A stretch of 64,000 nt of DNA, taken from Leguminivora glycinivorella. Its lineage: Eukaryota > Arthropoda > Insecta > Lepidoptera > Tortricidae. The notes beneath the pieces are model-generated. The model did not search any database, was not told the DNA's origin, and worked only from the letters and a program-made list of their open reading frames with translations. The translations under genes were made by a program, and so were the position numbers. The stretch covers positions 10,415,252-10,479,251 of the forward strand of contig NC_062993.1 of NCBI RefSeq assembly GCF_023078275.1, given 5' to 3'. Shown one piece after another: positions 43,688 to 54,944 of this stretch. The first letter of the stretch is position 1, and every line of letters starts with the position of its first letter.

Positions 43688-44231
43688 AGGATTTACTCAA
43701 TACGGAAACAGGCACCTTTTTCGAAGCAAATTACGTACATAAACAAGGAAAAAATCGTAATTTTGATTTTACATCTTCTCATACGTCCTGAATTACAAAA
43801 AGTATGAAATTATGTCAGTATGCTAATGAAGGTAAACATATGGAAAAAATATGGCCAAGGTATATTAAAATACATTTAGATACTTTTCCCCATGATAACC
43901 TTTAGTTTATGTTATTGCACATTACTACGAAGGCTGCGGTGTTAATGGCTATTTCTTGTGCTTAATGGAATAAATAGTCTTTTAAGGGCCATATTGATGT
44001 TTTGGCAATAATATAAATTTATGAATGTGCGTGAAAATGGTGTTTTGGTTGGTTTAATTGAAATATTGCCAGCAGGCGGTAAAGATACGAAAGAACTTAA
44101 CCTTGGAAGAATAGACACGGCGTTATATAAGGTAACTAATTTAAAAATCTACCACATATCAATATGTAGGTACTAATTAATTGTACATGTGCTTGAGTAA
44201 CAAAAACTTGTTATCCAAAACTTCAAGTTAA
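43688..44231. other. No gene seen
   Basis: AT-rich, nothing assignable. Confidence 0.4.
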
Positions 44232-44410
44232 TCCATACTAATATTATAAATGGGAAAGTGTGTGTGTATGTTTGTTTGTCCGCCTTTCACGGAAAAACGG
44301 AGCGACGAATTGACATGATTTTTTAAGTGGCGATAGTTGAAGGGATGGAGAGTGACATAGGCTACTTTTTTTCTCTTTCTAACGCGAGCAAAGCCGCGGG
44401 CAAAAGCTAC
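44232..44410 (+). mobile_element. Short non-autonomous Helitron, mutated 3' end
   Basis: TCCATACTAATATTATAAAT to GCCGCGGGCAAAAGCTAC; the terminal CTAG has become CTAC. A before, T after. Confidence 0.85.
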
Positions 44411-44585
44411 TTATACATAAGTATATTATGTACCTATACCGCGTGTCCCTAAAACCAACGCCAAAACGAAAACGGGTAATTTCTCATCTCATCAGCTATC
44501 GCATTAACCGAATTTGACCTTGATCAAAATGTCATAGTTTTTGACATATTGGCCGAGGGAGGGAGATATTAGTATAGAAAAAAGT

Positions 44586-44870
44586 AAAAACCGGCCAAGA
44601 GCATGTCGGGCCACGCTCAGTGTAGGGTTCCGTAGTTTCCCGTATTTTTTTGAAAAACTATTCAACCCATCAAGTTTAAATAATTTTCCTAGAAAGCCTT
44701 TATAAAGTTTTACTTTTCTGATTTCATTTATATTTTTTAAACTTATGGTTCAAAAATTAGAGGGGGAAAATCACTCACCACTTTACGTGTAGGAAGGGGG
44801 GGGGGTGGGGTACCCTAATAAAACATTTTTTTCCACTTTTTATTTTTGCACTTTGTCGGCGTGATTCATA
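44586..44870 (-). repeat. Family F1, 3' half
   Basis: Minus-strand F1 from the terminal GGCCGGTTTTT through AGGGTTCCGTAGT and the GGGGTACCCTAATAAAACAT block, broken at ATTCATATATACAC. Confidence 0.8.
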
Positions 44871-45605
44871 TATACACGGTGTTTCCGGTATCACTCAAAA
44901 CCTCAGACACCCCAACTGATTTTTATTTTTTTAAACTCATCTAGAGTATTCATCTTTTAATCTGATCGTTACTTTTTTTTAAATTGAATTTTTAATTTTC
45001 TGTACAGCTCTACTTGACTTTTAGCTCTACACTCAATGTAATTGCTAACTGTAAGACTATTTATTTGTGTATTACTCAACGACATAAGGTTTACCAATAG
45101 ACGACATAAGCTAAGATGTCAGTAAAATACTTTAAAGCTTTGTCACAGTAAACTTCAAATTGGACAGGTAATCGCAGTAAGCAAATAAACTCAATATTCA
45201 AAATGACAAGGTTGTAATTAGGTATTTGTTATTTATGATAAACATTAAGATTAAACTGACAAACAACGTCAAACTAGTCGGAAAAAATAATCGTCCAAGT
45301 AACCGGCCAGTATTAATACCCCTAAATACTGAAAAAAGGTAAACAACCTCTAGCAATGCGATATCACAATGTTGTATTACGAGTACAATAGTGACAATAT
45401 CTAAAAATATTACGAAAAATCCATGACATTTTTCATTTTTAGTGTTAGGTCAAATTCGCTTTCCTGTTCTAACGTTCATGCGATTATCCGCGGACGGACG
45501 GACGGACAGACAAACATGGCGAAACTATATTTAAGTGCTGATAGCTAATAGGATGTCCTGTCACCCCTTTTCGTTATGGTGTCGGTTTTTGGGACACCCT
45601 GTATA
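44871..45605. mobile_element. GGGTGTCCC-ended insertion with F1 piece
   Basis: ATACACGGTGTTTCCGGTAT at the left and the inverse of ATACAGGGTGTCCCAAAAAC at the right. A minus F1 fragment (ATTATCCGCGGACGGACGG, then GGCGAAACTATA) sits at 45463-45529, so the break in F1 and the new ends are interleaved. Order of events unclear. Confidence 0.45.
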
Positions 45606-45984
45606 AATTATAAAAGAAAATGGGTTCTTTAAAAAATAAACACTTAAGTATTGACATTACTGTATACGTTTACAAAAAATAACTCAAAAACGTATTTACA
45701 TTTAAAATAAAATACCAAACATGAAAATGTTTGAATAAAAAATACCTAGTGTCCTAAAAATACACCGGGATATTTCCTATCCATGAATGAACCGGACTTA
45801 CAAAAACATTACCAACATGTTATTTAATCAAACATAATTATATTTGGAAACAAACACATATCTATTTTCACAAGCTAATAGAGTTTTACAGCCCCTATCC
45901 TGCCAGTGACGGCCCCCGCTGTGTTACAGTTACGTGTTCAAAAGGAAAACCATTGATAACAATACCACAGTATAATAAATAGTA

Positions 45985-46198
45985 CTATCGTACAGTATAG
46001 CCACTCCCGCTCCCCGCTGATAGCGCCGCCCACCCCCTCTCGGTTATCTCATAGTTACCGCCTGTCAAAAACGCGAACCGTCTACCTGTCATATCTCAAT
46101 CATACAAGCATGGTACGCGTTCACCTACACGAGCTTAGAATGTGTGTTAGGAACGCGCCTCTTTCATATATTTGATCGCCAGTGTCCGAGATGTGACA
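45985..46198 (-). repeat. Repeat F4, inverse copy
   Basis: Inverse of 8303-8505: GCCACTCCCGCTCCCCGCTG, GTTACCGCCTGTCAAAAACG, AAGCATGGTACGCGTTCACC. The 45606-45984 stretch before it holds nothing assignable. Confidence 0.7.
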
Positions 46199-46447
46199 AT
46201 ACTGTAGCTCAGTGAGCGTCTTAAAAATAGAGAAAAGTTTTATAAATGTTTTTATAGTCGTATCGTCATGCACGCACACAACGACAACTCTATGCTCGAA
46301 GGCTTCGATTGGCTAAGGATTGGCAAACAAAAAATAGTTATAGCAAGAACGATTTAATAATGGACTGACAAAGGCCATACAAAAAAGCGTATCCCTGAAA
46401 TGTATGTGCCTTTTAGGCTTAAAACTAGATGGTGCTGTTCGCAGCCT

Positions 46448-46588
46448 AAAGCCGAGTTTAGACGTGCAAGTTATTGCTGCAAGTTTTGAGACAGAAGTAT
46501 ATGCAAGAAAGAGATGCAGATATTTGCCACCCACTCTTACCTATAGTTGCGTCTCAAAACTTGCAGAAATAACTTTATTGCACACCTC
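46448..46588. mobile_element. MITE, TGCAAGTTTTGAGAC arms
   Basis: GCAAGTTATTGCTGCAAGTT plus TTGAGAC at the left and GTCTCAAAACTTGCAGAAAT at the right form inverted arms with mismatches. No coding. Confidence 0.6.
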
Positions 46589-47703
46589 AATACAGGAAAC
46601 AATATAGTAAGTATACACAACAACTTAAGAGGTAAAACAAGAGGCGGTCTTATCGGAGTCGATGGAACCTAAATACCAATAGGTTCCATTACTTCCACTT
46701 CAAAATAAATCAGTGGATTGAAATTGAGAAGTTTAGATTTCGAACGGGTTTTCATTCGACCTTGACAATCTTCTTTGTGATTGGTCCGCATTTCGCGCAC
46801 GATGTTCACTTCATTCGCATTAACCAATGAGAGTGAGCGGCGTTCAAGGTCATATGAAACTTATGAAAGTAATATCAGACTTGTAGCAAAAACAGAATTT
46901 GACTCTGATTTCATGTATTTTTGGTATGTTTTTATTTATATCTTATGTCTTTAGAGGAGAGACCTCAGAGGTTAAAAATAAAGATAAAAAAAAATTATAA
47001 ATAATGAAAGTAGGTTAACTGTATTACACATACTTATCAATTAAATAAAACAATACAGAAGATAAATGAAAAACAAGGAAAGGTGAACAACAGGCAATTT
47101 AACTCCATAAAATATTCAAATTGAACACCATAAAAAAGTGTAAAATTTATTCAAACAACATGAAAAATCGCTCGCGCGAGTTACAATCGAGTACAAGTCG
47201 TACCGCAGCCGCTCGGAACAGGTGAACGTACTTGTTTGCGCATTGGAGAGTTACCGAGATACCGGTAACAATCGATTGGGACCGATTATAGAGGCATTCT
47301 TCATTGAGATCAACTGAGACAATTGTATTATATGTGGAGATAAAGACAATACGAATCTGGTGAATATTATTTTTTTGGTCCCGCACTTCAAGGTTCCCGC
47401 AATTCTTGCCCGTAAAGTAAAGTTGCCTGAGCTCAACGAGTGTGGAGTGGACGGGTCAGCAACGAACATGTGACACATTTGAAGCTGCGGGTGTCATTAA
47501 GCTTCGGTTATTGGAGATAAACTCAATAGCAAACGTCAATATTGTTTTGGTTAAAAATTAGTAGACCGATTTTTAACGTGACATGGCCGACTTCTGACTA
47601 ATCGTCAGTGAGCGTCTTAAAAAACTGGTGATAAATGTGTGATCATTCTGACTTGCACTTCCTTCGAAGCCTATTGCTTTTAAATTTAACCCAAGGTCTC
47701 ATT
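46589..47703. other. No gene seen
   Basis: Contains a mixed-composition stretch 47150-47520 with GAACATGTGACACATTTGAA, distantly like repeat F8. Minus frames of 75-79 codons here are not recognised. Confidence 0.35.
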
Positions 47704-48260
47704 TTTTAGGGTTCCGTAGTCAACTAGGAACCCTTATAGTTTCGCCATGTCTGTCTGTCCGTCCGTCCGTCCGTCCGTCCGTCCGCGGATAATCTCAGTA
47801 ATCGTTAGCACTAGAAAGCTGAAATTTGGTACCAATATGTATTTCAATCGCGCCGACAAAGTGCAAAAATAAAAAATGGAAAAAAATGTTTTATTAGGGT
47901 ACCCCCCCTACATGTAAAGTGGGGGCTGATTTTTTTTTTTCATTCCAACCCCAACGTGTGATATATTTTTGGATAGGTATTTAAAAATGAATAAGGGTTT
48001 ACTAAGATGGTTTTTTGATAATATTAGTATTTTCGGAAATAATCGCTCCTAAATGAAAAAAAAAGTGCGTCCCCCCCCTCTAACTTTTGAACCGTATGTT
48101 TAAAAAATATGAAAAAAATCACAAAAGTAGAACTTTATAAAGACTTTCTAGGAAAATTGTTTTCAACTTGATAGGTTCAGTAGTTTTTGAGAAAAATACG
48201 GTAAACTACGGAACCCTACACAGCGTGAGCGTGGCCCGACGAGGATGTCGCTCTTGCCAG
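47704..48260 (+). repeat. Family F1, full length, altered 3' hairpin
   Basis: All F1 blocks present. The 3' hairpin is disrupted: GCGTGGCCCGACGAGGATGT then CGCTCTTGCCAGCC instead of CACGCTCTTGGCCGG. Confidence 0.9.
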
Positions 48261-48875
48261 CCTGAAGCTTTGGTAGTTTCGTGTGCTCTGCCTACTAAAT
48301 TATAAAGTCACGAGGTCTAAGCGAATCGCTAATGTAGTGAAGATTTCTCGAAACCGGTTACAAAATGTCTAGAAAGATGAAAGTGAAACTAGTGTTTGTC
48401 TAAAAGTTAGAGAAGAAAGTTATTAGTTGGGTGAAAATTAAATTATGGGTGAAGCGACAGCCATTGTTTAGGAGATAAGGTGGAAGTGTAATGTCAATGT
48501 CAGTGTCAAGTGTCAAAAGGAAAGCAAACGTTTGCTGCTATTTAGTCCTCAGTCCTCATTTGATAATCGAAATTTTGGAAAATATTTTTCCCTCGTAGTG
48601 TATATTACCTTAGCTCTAGACTTTCTTAGATTTATTATGTAAAGATCTACATCCCATATCATATTATCTTTATGTAATAATAATGCTTAGGAGCGATAAG
48701 CTAATGGCCTATAGGAATCTGTATTTGCTAGTGCATCGTAATTTTTACTTTACGATATCGGCAAAAGAAAGAATCATAATTGCGATGATATAATTCATTG
48801 ATCAGTCATTCGTTTAGTTTCAAATATCGAACGTTTTAAAATTACTAGTTGATGTTAGCTATAGCTATTATTTAG
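48261..48875. other. No gene seen
   Basis: AT-rich; contains TGTCAATGTCAGTGTCAAGT at 48493. No frame. Confidence 0.35.
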
Positions 48876-49130
48876 AATAGAATAGAATATAATATTTTTT
48901 ATTTAACATCAGTTTGGACAACTATAACAAAGATAAATACAACACATCTAGATGTTAAATTGGGAGCCCACTCAGCATATTGCCACGGCATGCCGAAGCG
49001 CTGATTTTCAGTGGGTCCCGGACTTAATAAGAAGCTAAAGCTAGAAGAGCTAAACTAAAATAAGTGACAGCACAAATATCAAACAGATGCGGAATACCGC
49101 CAAAACGACATAAGACGTAATATTAACTTT
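48876..49130 (-). mobile_element. LINE 3' end with (TTCTA)n tail
   Basis: Minus strand: GGGCTCCCAATTTAACATCT, TTAAATAAAAAATATTATAT and a TTCTATTCTATTC tail. AATAAA plus microsatellite tail as at 15181 and 34683. No RT frame remains. Confidence 0.55.
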
Positions 49131-49196
49131 ATAACATAAAAAGGACAGTAACATAATAAACAAGCGACAAATTGAACATACATTTGAATTCAGACT

Positions 49197-49432
49197 ATTT
49201 TTAACCCCCGACGTAAAAACGACGGGGTGAAGTTTGACGTGTCTGTCTGTCTGTTTGTCTGTCTGTTTGACTGTTTGTCTGTCTGTCTGTCTGTGGCATC
49301 GTAGCTACCGAACGGATGAACCGATTTCGATTTAGTTTTTTTTGTTTGAAAGCTGAATTAGTCGGGAGTGTTCTTAGCCATGTTTCATGAAAATCGGTCC
49401 ACTTTTGTCGGGGGTTTTTCAAACTTTAAATT
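49197..49432 (+). repeat. Family F2, 5' variant
   Basis: CCCCCGACGTAAAAACGACG, with the TGTTATAA block deleted, then (TCTG)n and the standard 3' part. A 73-codon minus frame is an artefact of the repeat. Confidence 0.9.
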
Positions 49433-49748
49433 TTTTATAAATAATTATTCTGTAAATATTGTAGAAAACTTATATAGGGATATAGATAAAGCTTTGGAAA
49501 GGTTTAAAATGATAAACTGGTCGTACAAGTGAAATGGTAGCTCTTACTTTCCATCGAACTTGAAAACAATGCGTCGTTTAAGAAATAAATTGCATGTACA
49601 TTGTTTTCTTTATAGTTTCAATTGAATAACCGGATAAGGGCGGTACAGCGCTTACAAAATAATGCAAGATTCTGGAAAAAAACTCTTTGAACTAGTTATT
49701 ACATATTTTATGTTGTATATCGCTGGTGCGAGGAAGCCCTGAAAGACC
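49433..49748. other. No gene seen
   Basis: AT-rich interval between F2 and F1 copies. Confidence 0.4.
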
Positions 49749-50320
49749 TTTTTTAGGGTTCCGTAGTCAACTAGGAACCCTTATAGTTTCGCCATGTCTG
49801 TCTGTCCGTCCGTCCGTCCGTCCGTCCGTCCGTCCGTCCGTCCGCGGATAATCTCAGTAACCGTTAGCACTAGAAAGCTGAAATTTGGTACCAATATGTA
49901 TTTCAATCACGCCGACAAAGTGCAAAAATAAAAAATGGAAAAAAATGTTTTATTAGGGTACCCCCCCTACATGTAAAGTGGGGGCTGATATTTTTTTTCA
50001 TTCCAACCCCAACGTGTGATATATTGTTGGATAGGTATTTAAAAATGAATAAGGGTTTAATAAGATGGTTTTTTGATAATATTAGTATTTTCGGAAATAA
50101 TCGCTCCTAAAGGAAAAAAAAGTGCGTCCCCCCTCTAACTTTTGAACCGTATGTTTAAAAAATATGAAAAAAAATCACAAAAGTAGAACTTTATAAAGAC
50201 TTTCTAGGAAAATTGTTTTGAACTTGATAGGTTCAGTAGTTTTTGAGAAAAATACGGAAAACTACGGAACCCTACACTGAGCGTGGCCCGACACGCTCTT
50301 GGCCGGTTTTTTTTTTTTTT
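49749..50320 (+). repeat. Family F1, full length
   Basis: Most intact copy: 5' hairpin, long (TCCG)n, all internal blocks, 3' hairpin GAGCGTGGCCCGACACGCTC, GGCCGG and a T-run. Confidence 0.95.
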
Positions 50321-50372
50321 TAATCTGTTTTTTTTTTTAATATATTTAGGAGCCTTGGTCCATGGGACTAAA

Positions 50373-51285
50373 TAGAGATGGGTAGTGAGTAAATACTCAA
50401 GAGTAAATATCGAGTAAATACTCAGTATTTACTCAAAATACCCGTATTTACTCGTTTTTACTCAAATTGATGGGTATAAACTATTTCGCGTGCTGAAATG
50501 GAAATACAAATTAGAAATATTGGTGTATTTTGTTATCGACTACTAAGTTAAGTAATCAAATTTATATTAATTTTATTTTAAAGACGTGCTCTCCATACAT
50601 GTAACTATTTTTCACAAAAATAAAATTCAGAAATTACCAGTGTGTTATACATCATCTGATAGGTCTTTAAAAATTAATTGAATGTTTCTAAAAAGTTTTT
50701 TAATAATATGAACAGTTTTGGAATAAAACGATAATTAAGGCCGAAATAATGTTTATACCTTTATAACTTTCGAATTCGTTGTTGGAAAAATATCCAGAAA
50801 CCGTCAAATTATTGGCCATATAATACAAAACACAAAACTAGTACTTTAAACGTCACCAGCTGAGCCATTTTTGAGTTTTCTTTAGAAAACCCTTAATAAA
50901 AGGTCGTAAGTGCCACATTAACAATCACTTCCGAACGTCATGCCGTTATCTAGAACATCAATTTCATTGAAGTCTCATACTTTTACTGTAAATACCTGCT
51001 TTCTTAAAACAAAACTGCTAACTAAACATTATCACTATTTTTTTCTCACAAAGATTACCTTTTTTTCGACAAACTAAGACTCCCATAAGCTTCTAATAAT
51101 ATAAATCTCATTTAAACATGTCCACACAGTTAAAATAAACACGACTAAGTACTTAAATCTCATTTTTAAATTATTTTTAGGTAACAGTTTATACTCACCC
51201 AAATGAGTAAATACGAGTATTTACTCGGTGCTTTGAGTAAATTACGGGTAAATACTCAGTATTTACTCACCCCTACCCATCTCTA
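50373..51285. mobile_element. hAT element, copy 2, no target duplication
   Basis: 913 bp almost identical to 21723-22642, including both TAGAGATGGGTA ends and the GAGTAAATACTC arrays. Flanks GGACTAAA and TATCATTG do not match, so one flank was lost or rearranged after insertion. Confidence 0.9.
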
Positions 51286-51924
51286 TATCATTGCACTTCG
51301 ATGCATCGGTGAATATTCTATTATAATTAGTGTATTTTTCATTCAATTCCCGAGTCACTTCAATATAGAGAGCATTTGTAAAATATGTGCGCTTTGCATC
51401 AACAACAGATTCTAGAGTGCTGTACAACACTTCGTCTAACTTAATTTTCGACACCCAAACATCTAGTTGAAACATCGGCAGAATAAAGACCTGTCCGCAC
51501 TCGGTGTACCCAACTGGCGTGACGTGGCGCAGGATAGGGCAATGAGACTCAAATGCATTTTTCCATCAAAGAATTTGTGGAATGTGGCTTTCCGGCAAAA
51601 TGAGTATTGTAGGTATTCATTTTTAGAGTAGGGATGTATATTTTGTGTTAATCTCTGCTTGATATGTACTAGAATGCCGATGCTCTTTAGCTGTGTTTGT
51701 TTTCCATTTCCTTTTTTCCTCTCTCAGTTAATCAACAAAAGTTAGCTGGAAGAAATCCCTTATAAGGATAAGCTCGTCTTTGTATATAACCATTATAATT
51801 ATTCACTGTTCTTGTAATTTGTTCTGTGCAATAATGTGTTTACTAGTACTACTACTACTACTACTACTAGTAGTTCGTCGGTAAAAAGTTGTTCTTATGT
51901 GTGACCTAATTATTTATTCATATC
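51286..51924. other. No gene; (ACT)n microsatellite at 51845-51875
   Basis: ACTAGTACTACTACTACTAC then inverse TAGTAGTT. Remainder AT-rich. Confidence 0.5.
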
Positions 51925-52105
51925 TCAGTCTTGAAGACACCTTCTCCTTCTTCGTCGAAACCTCATGACTAAGGGTCGTGACCACCATAAGTCGCTGTAC
52001 GTTGCAGTTCTCTCCACTCAGGCCGATCTTTTGCCTTCCTAACGGATCCCTGGAGCCAACCGCGTGTGACCTTCATGATTGTGCTGAACCAGACAACTTA
52101 CGTCC
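51925..52105 (-). pseudogene. LINE C-terminal remnant
   Basis: The minus frame reads TIMKVTRGWLQGSVRKAKDR and PEWRELQRTATYGGHDP before a stop, the usual basic end of LINE polyproteins. Preceding RT core is missing. Frame intact over about 45 residues. Confidence 0.65.
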
Positions 52106-52198
52106 TTATGCATGTATAATATGATTGATTATACCCAATAAGGCTTAGTCTGTCCTTAACGTTTGAAGACTACCAGTCGATCAACTAGTACCTCAGCA

Positions 52199-52507
52199 AT
52201 TCCCGAAAAGTTTGTACATTTCGATCACGTCTCCGATTTTGATAAAAATTGGTAGGCTGATAGATTCCATGATGCTGAGCAAGATCCACTAGGTTTCCCA
52301 AAATGTCCCAGGTAGTTTGTATGAAACTGTCCTTTTTTGTTACCGAAAATGTATAGAAATCTGGTAACAAAAAAGGAAGGTTTCATACAAACTACCTAGG
52401 ACATTTTGGGAAACCTAGTGGATTTTGCTCAGCATCATGGACTATACAACTACCAATTTTTATCAAAATCGGAGACGTGATCCAAATGTACAAAGTTTTC
52501 GGGAATT
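52199..52507. repeat. Long hairpin, 145-bp arms
   Basis: Left arm 52199-52344 and right arm 52363-52507 are near-perfect inverse copies with an 18-base loop. Outer ends AATTCCCGAAAA / TTTTCGGGAATT; inner ends TTTTTTGTTACC / GGTAACAAAAAA. About eight mismatches. A transcript would fold into long double-stranded RNA; a foldback transposon is equally possible. Confidence 0.9.
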
Positions 52508-53503
52508 TCTCACCTACCTACGCCAAATCCTAGGATTCTTACCCGAAATTGACCCTAGGCTCTTCTAAGTAATGGGACTGTACACAGGACAAGGACCCCT
52601 AAAATTGCATCCGTTTAAGCAAAACGGAGTTGGATCGCCGACTTTCTCTGCAGAAATGTTTTAACGATGATGCGGAACCTCGCGTCATACATAGGTATAA
52701 AGCTTAGAGTAGAGCAGCGTGGCCACTGGACACTTTCATGAGTGAACAAAAATATAACGCAAGTTATCAATGATCTAGAATGTGTCAAAAATCAAGATAT
52801 GCGGTTAAAATTATATGTAAACGAGCAATATAATATTTTAACTGGTTTTATAATTTGTAAAAACAAAGTAAATTATTATTATTATCCTATTGCATCAATA
52901 TATCACACACCCATTAAAATTGCTTTATTCGTATTTAGGAAATAATGCTTTTCAAATGAACAATGAGTAACTTTTTTATGTTTTAATAATTATGTTACTA
53001 ACTCCAAATATTTTTGCAAAACTAGTAAATAACAGTTTTTCTTGAAGACAACGCGTTAATTTGATCCCTAAAGAAAAGTGCCACTTTGCTCTCTCCTAGC
53101 AGGGAAAAAAATATCCCTTTCTGAAATGGTGATTTGAAAAACTAATTCCGACTACCTTTTTGACTACGAGTATAATCTTACTGAGCATTGTAGTTATGGT
53201 AATTATAATTATTTAAACGCAACATTTAATGTATTATGAACTATGAATAACTTTGTACATAACCACGTCAGCAAATTTTAATTGATCCTATTGTGTTACC
53301 AACATTTAGTTGATTCGATTTTCGTAAGATATACACAGGATAATTGTTATAATTAAGAAAATATAGATACTAAAGAACCTTAACGACAAAATAAAACTTA
53401 CTGAAATCTCAATTCATCAAAAAATCTTGGTAACAAAGTAGGAATAATAAACAAATTTAATTTTTTCCTTAATTTTTGTACAAACTTTTCGAGAACTGCT
53501 GAT
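52508..53503. other. No gene seen
   Basis: AT-rich; one 67-codon plus frame at 52742 rich in Asn/Ile/Tyr, not recognised. Confidence 0.4.
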
Positions 53504-53651
53504 TTGTTCCTGAGTCATGGATGTTTTCTATGTATATGTATTTATCTATTTAAGTATGTATATCGTCGTTTAGAACCCAAGCTTTGCTTAGGTTGGGGAT
53601 AAGTTGATCTGTGTAAAAGGTGTCCCCAATATTTAGAAAAAAAAAAAAAAA
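53504..53651 (+). mobile_element. SINE S1, 5'-truncated, poly-A tail
   Basis: TGTTCCTGAGTCATGGATGT, TATATCGTCGTTTAGAACCC, GTGTCCCCAATATTTAG and an A-run at 53637-53651. Lacks the tRNA-like head. Confidence 0.8.
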
Positions 53652-53936
53652 ACATTTACCTTCATCAATTTTCAAATCAAACTGCCTCATCTTCAAAATG
53701 TAAGCTGTGCAACATAACTGTAGTTCAGGGTTATACAAACCGGTCCAACGAGTGCAGGGTCATTTTTTAAATGCTAGAAAACGCTAATTACTATATTCTC
53801 GGCCCCAATTTCATTGCATCCGATTACAATAATATATTACGACTTTCGCGTAGTTTTCACACATTATGCATAACTTATTTTGATTAATATGAGCATTTTA
53901 AATTCCATAGAAAGAGAGCGAAAATTCAAAAGTGTG

Positions 53937-54170
53937 ATATCGGAAACACGTTTTTTTTTATCTGCGAAAATTCAAAAGTAAGATAAATAGATTTTTTATA
54001 TTTAAGATGATTTACCACCTGTTAAGCAGTTTTTAAACGCGTTGCGTTTCCTATAGTGAGGGGAAAAGTTTTGTGTTACACTCGGGTGCATTTTTTAATT
54101 CTCGTGTGTTAAAAAACTCGTTCAGGATTATATTCTTTTCGCTCGTGGTTCAACTTATCCTTTCTTTGTT
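53937..54170 (-). repeat. Family F3, inverted and deleted copy
   Basis: GATGATTTACCACCTGTTA, CTATAGTGAGGGGAAAAGTT and TGTTACACTCGGGTGCATTT are inverse F3 blocks; internal parts are missing. Confidence 0.7.
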
Positions 54171-54295
54171 TATCGTTATTATTTCTTTGTTTATCGTTAG
54201 TTACGTAGTGGTATGTAAGTGTAGATTAATAAATAATTATATACACCTAGACCAGTAAAGTAAGAAATGTATCAGATAACGTGTTTGTTGACCTC

Positions 54296-54440
54296 GTCTC
54301 CGCCTCGGCCGAAAACCACATGTGATTTTTGAGACTTTCTTATTTGCGGGCCAAAATGTGTAATATGTGTAGGTATACAATGTTTCTGTTCGACGTAGCC
54401 AAGAAGCGGCAACTTCGCGATTACATGTAGATTACAGGCA
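54296..54440. repeat. Repeat F11, copy 2
   Basis: CACATGTGATTTTTGAGACT, GGTATACAATGTTTCTGTTC, GAAGCGGCAACTTCG; related to 41195-41330. The 54441-54944 stretch is unassigned. Confidence 0.5.
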
Positions 54441-54944
54441 CCATCTTGGATTTTTTCCATTGAAATCCGATATCGGACGGATTAAAACGGACTTATTAAG
54501 CGCAGCGGCCTGACGCTTTCTGGGAGCAGGAAAGCCAGTGAAGCATCTGATACTGACAAGCCTTTTGTAAACACATAATAAGCATAACATATTAAACAAG
54601 TAAAAGTTATTAGCATATCATAAGCGTAATAAACATGCATGCAGCTGGCACGTACGGTAGTGTACTACTTTTCCCGTGTCGAATTTATAACTATCCATCA
54701 TGCTTTCTATGAGAATTAATCGTTTGCTATAAAGATGTTTGAATTTTTATATGAGAGGTCAATGAACTGGCGTAATTTAGCATTTTACGTCCACTGGTTA
54801 TTAAAATCTCTGTCAATAGAAATTGCCAACAATTTTGTTATTTTAAAGGTTGAGGATCACTATGTGAGATGAATTGATTAAATAACACATGGATTTAGCC
54901 AGTATCTGATGAGTTAGAATGGAAATTAAATACATTTGACTACA

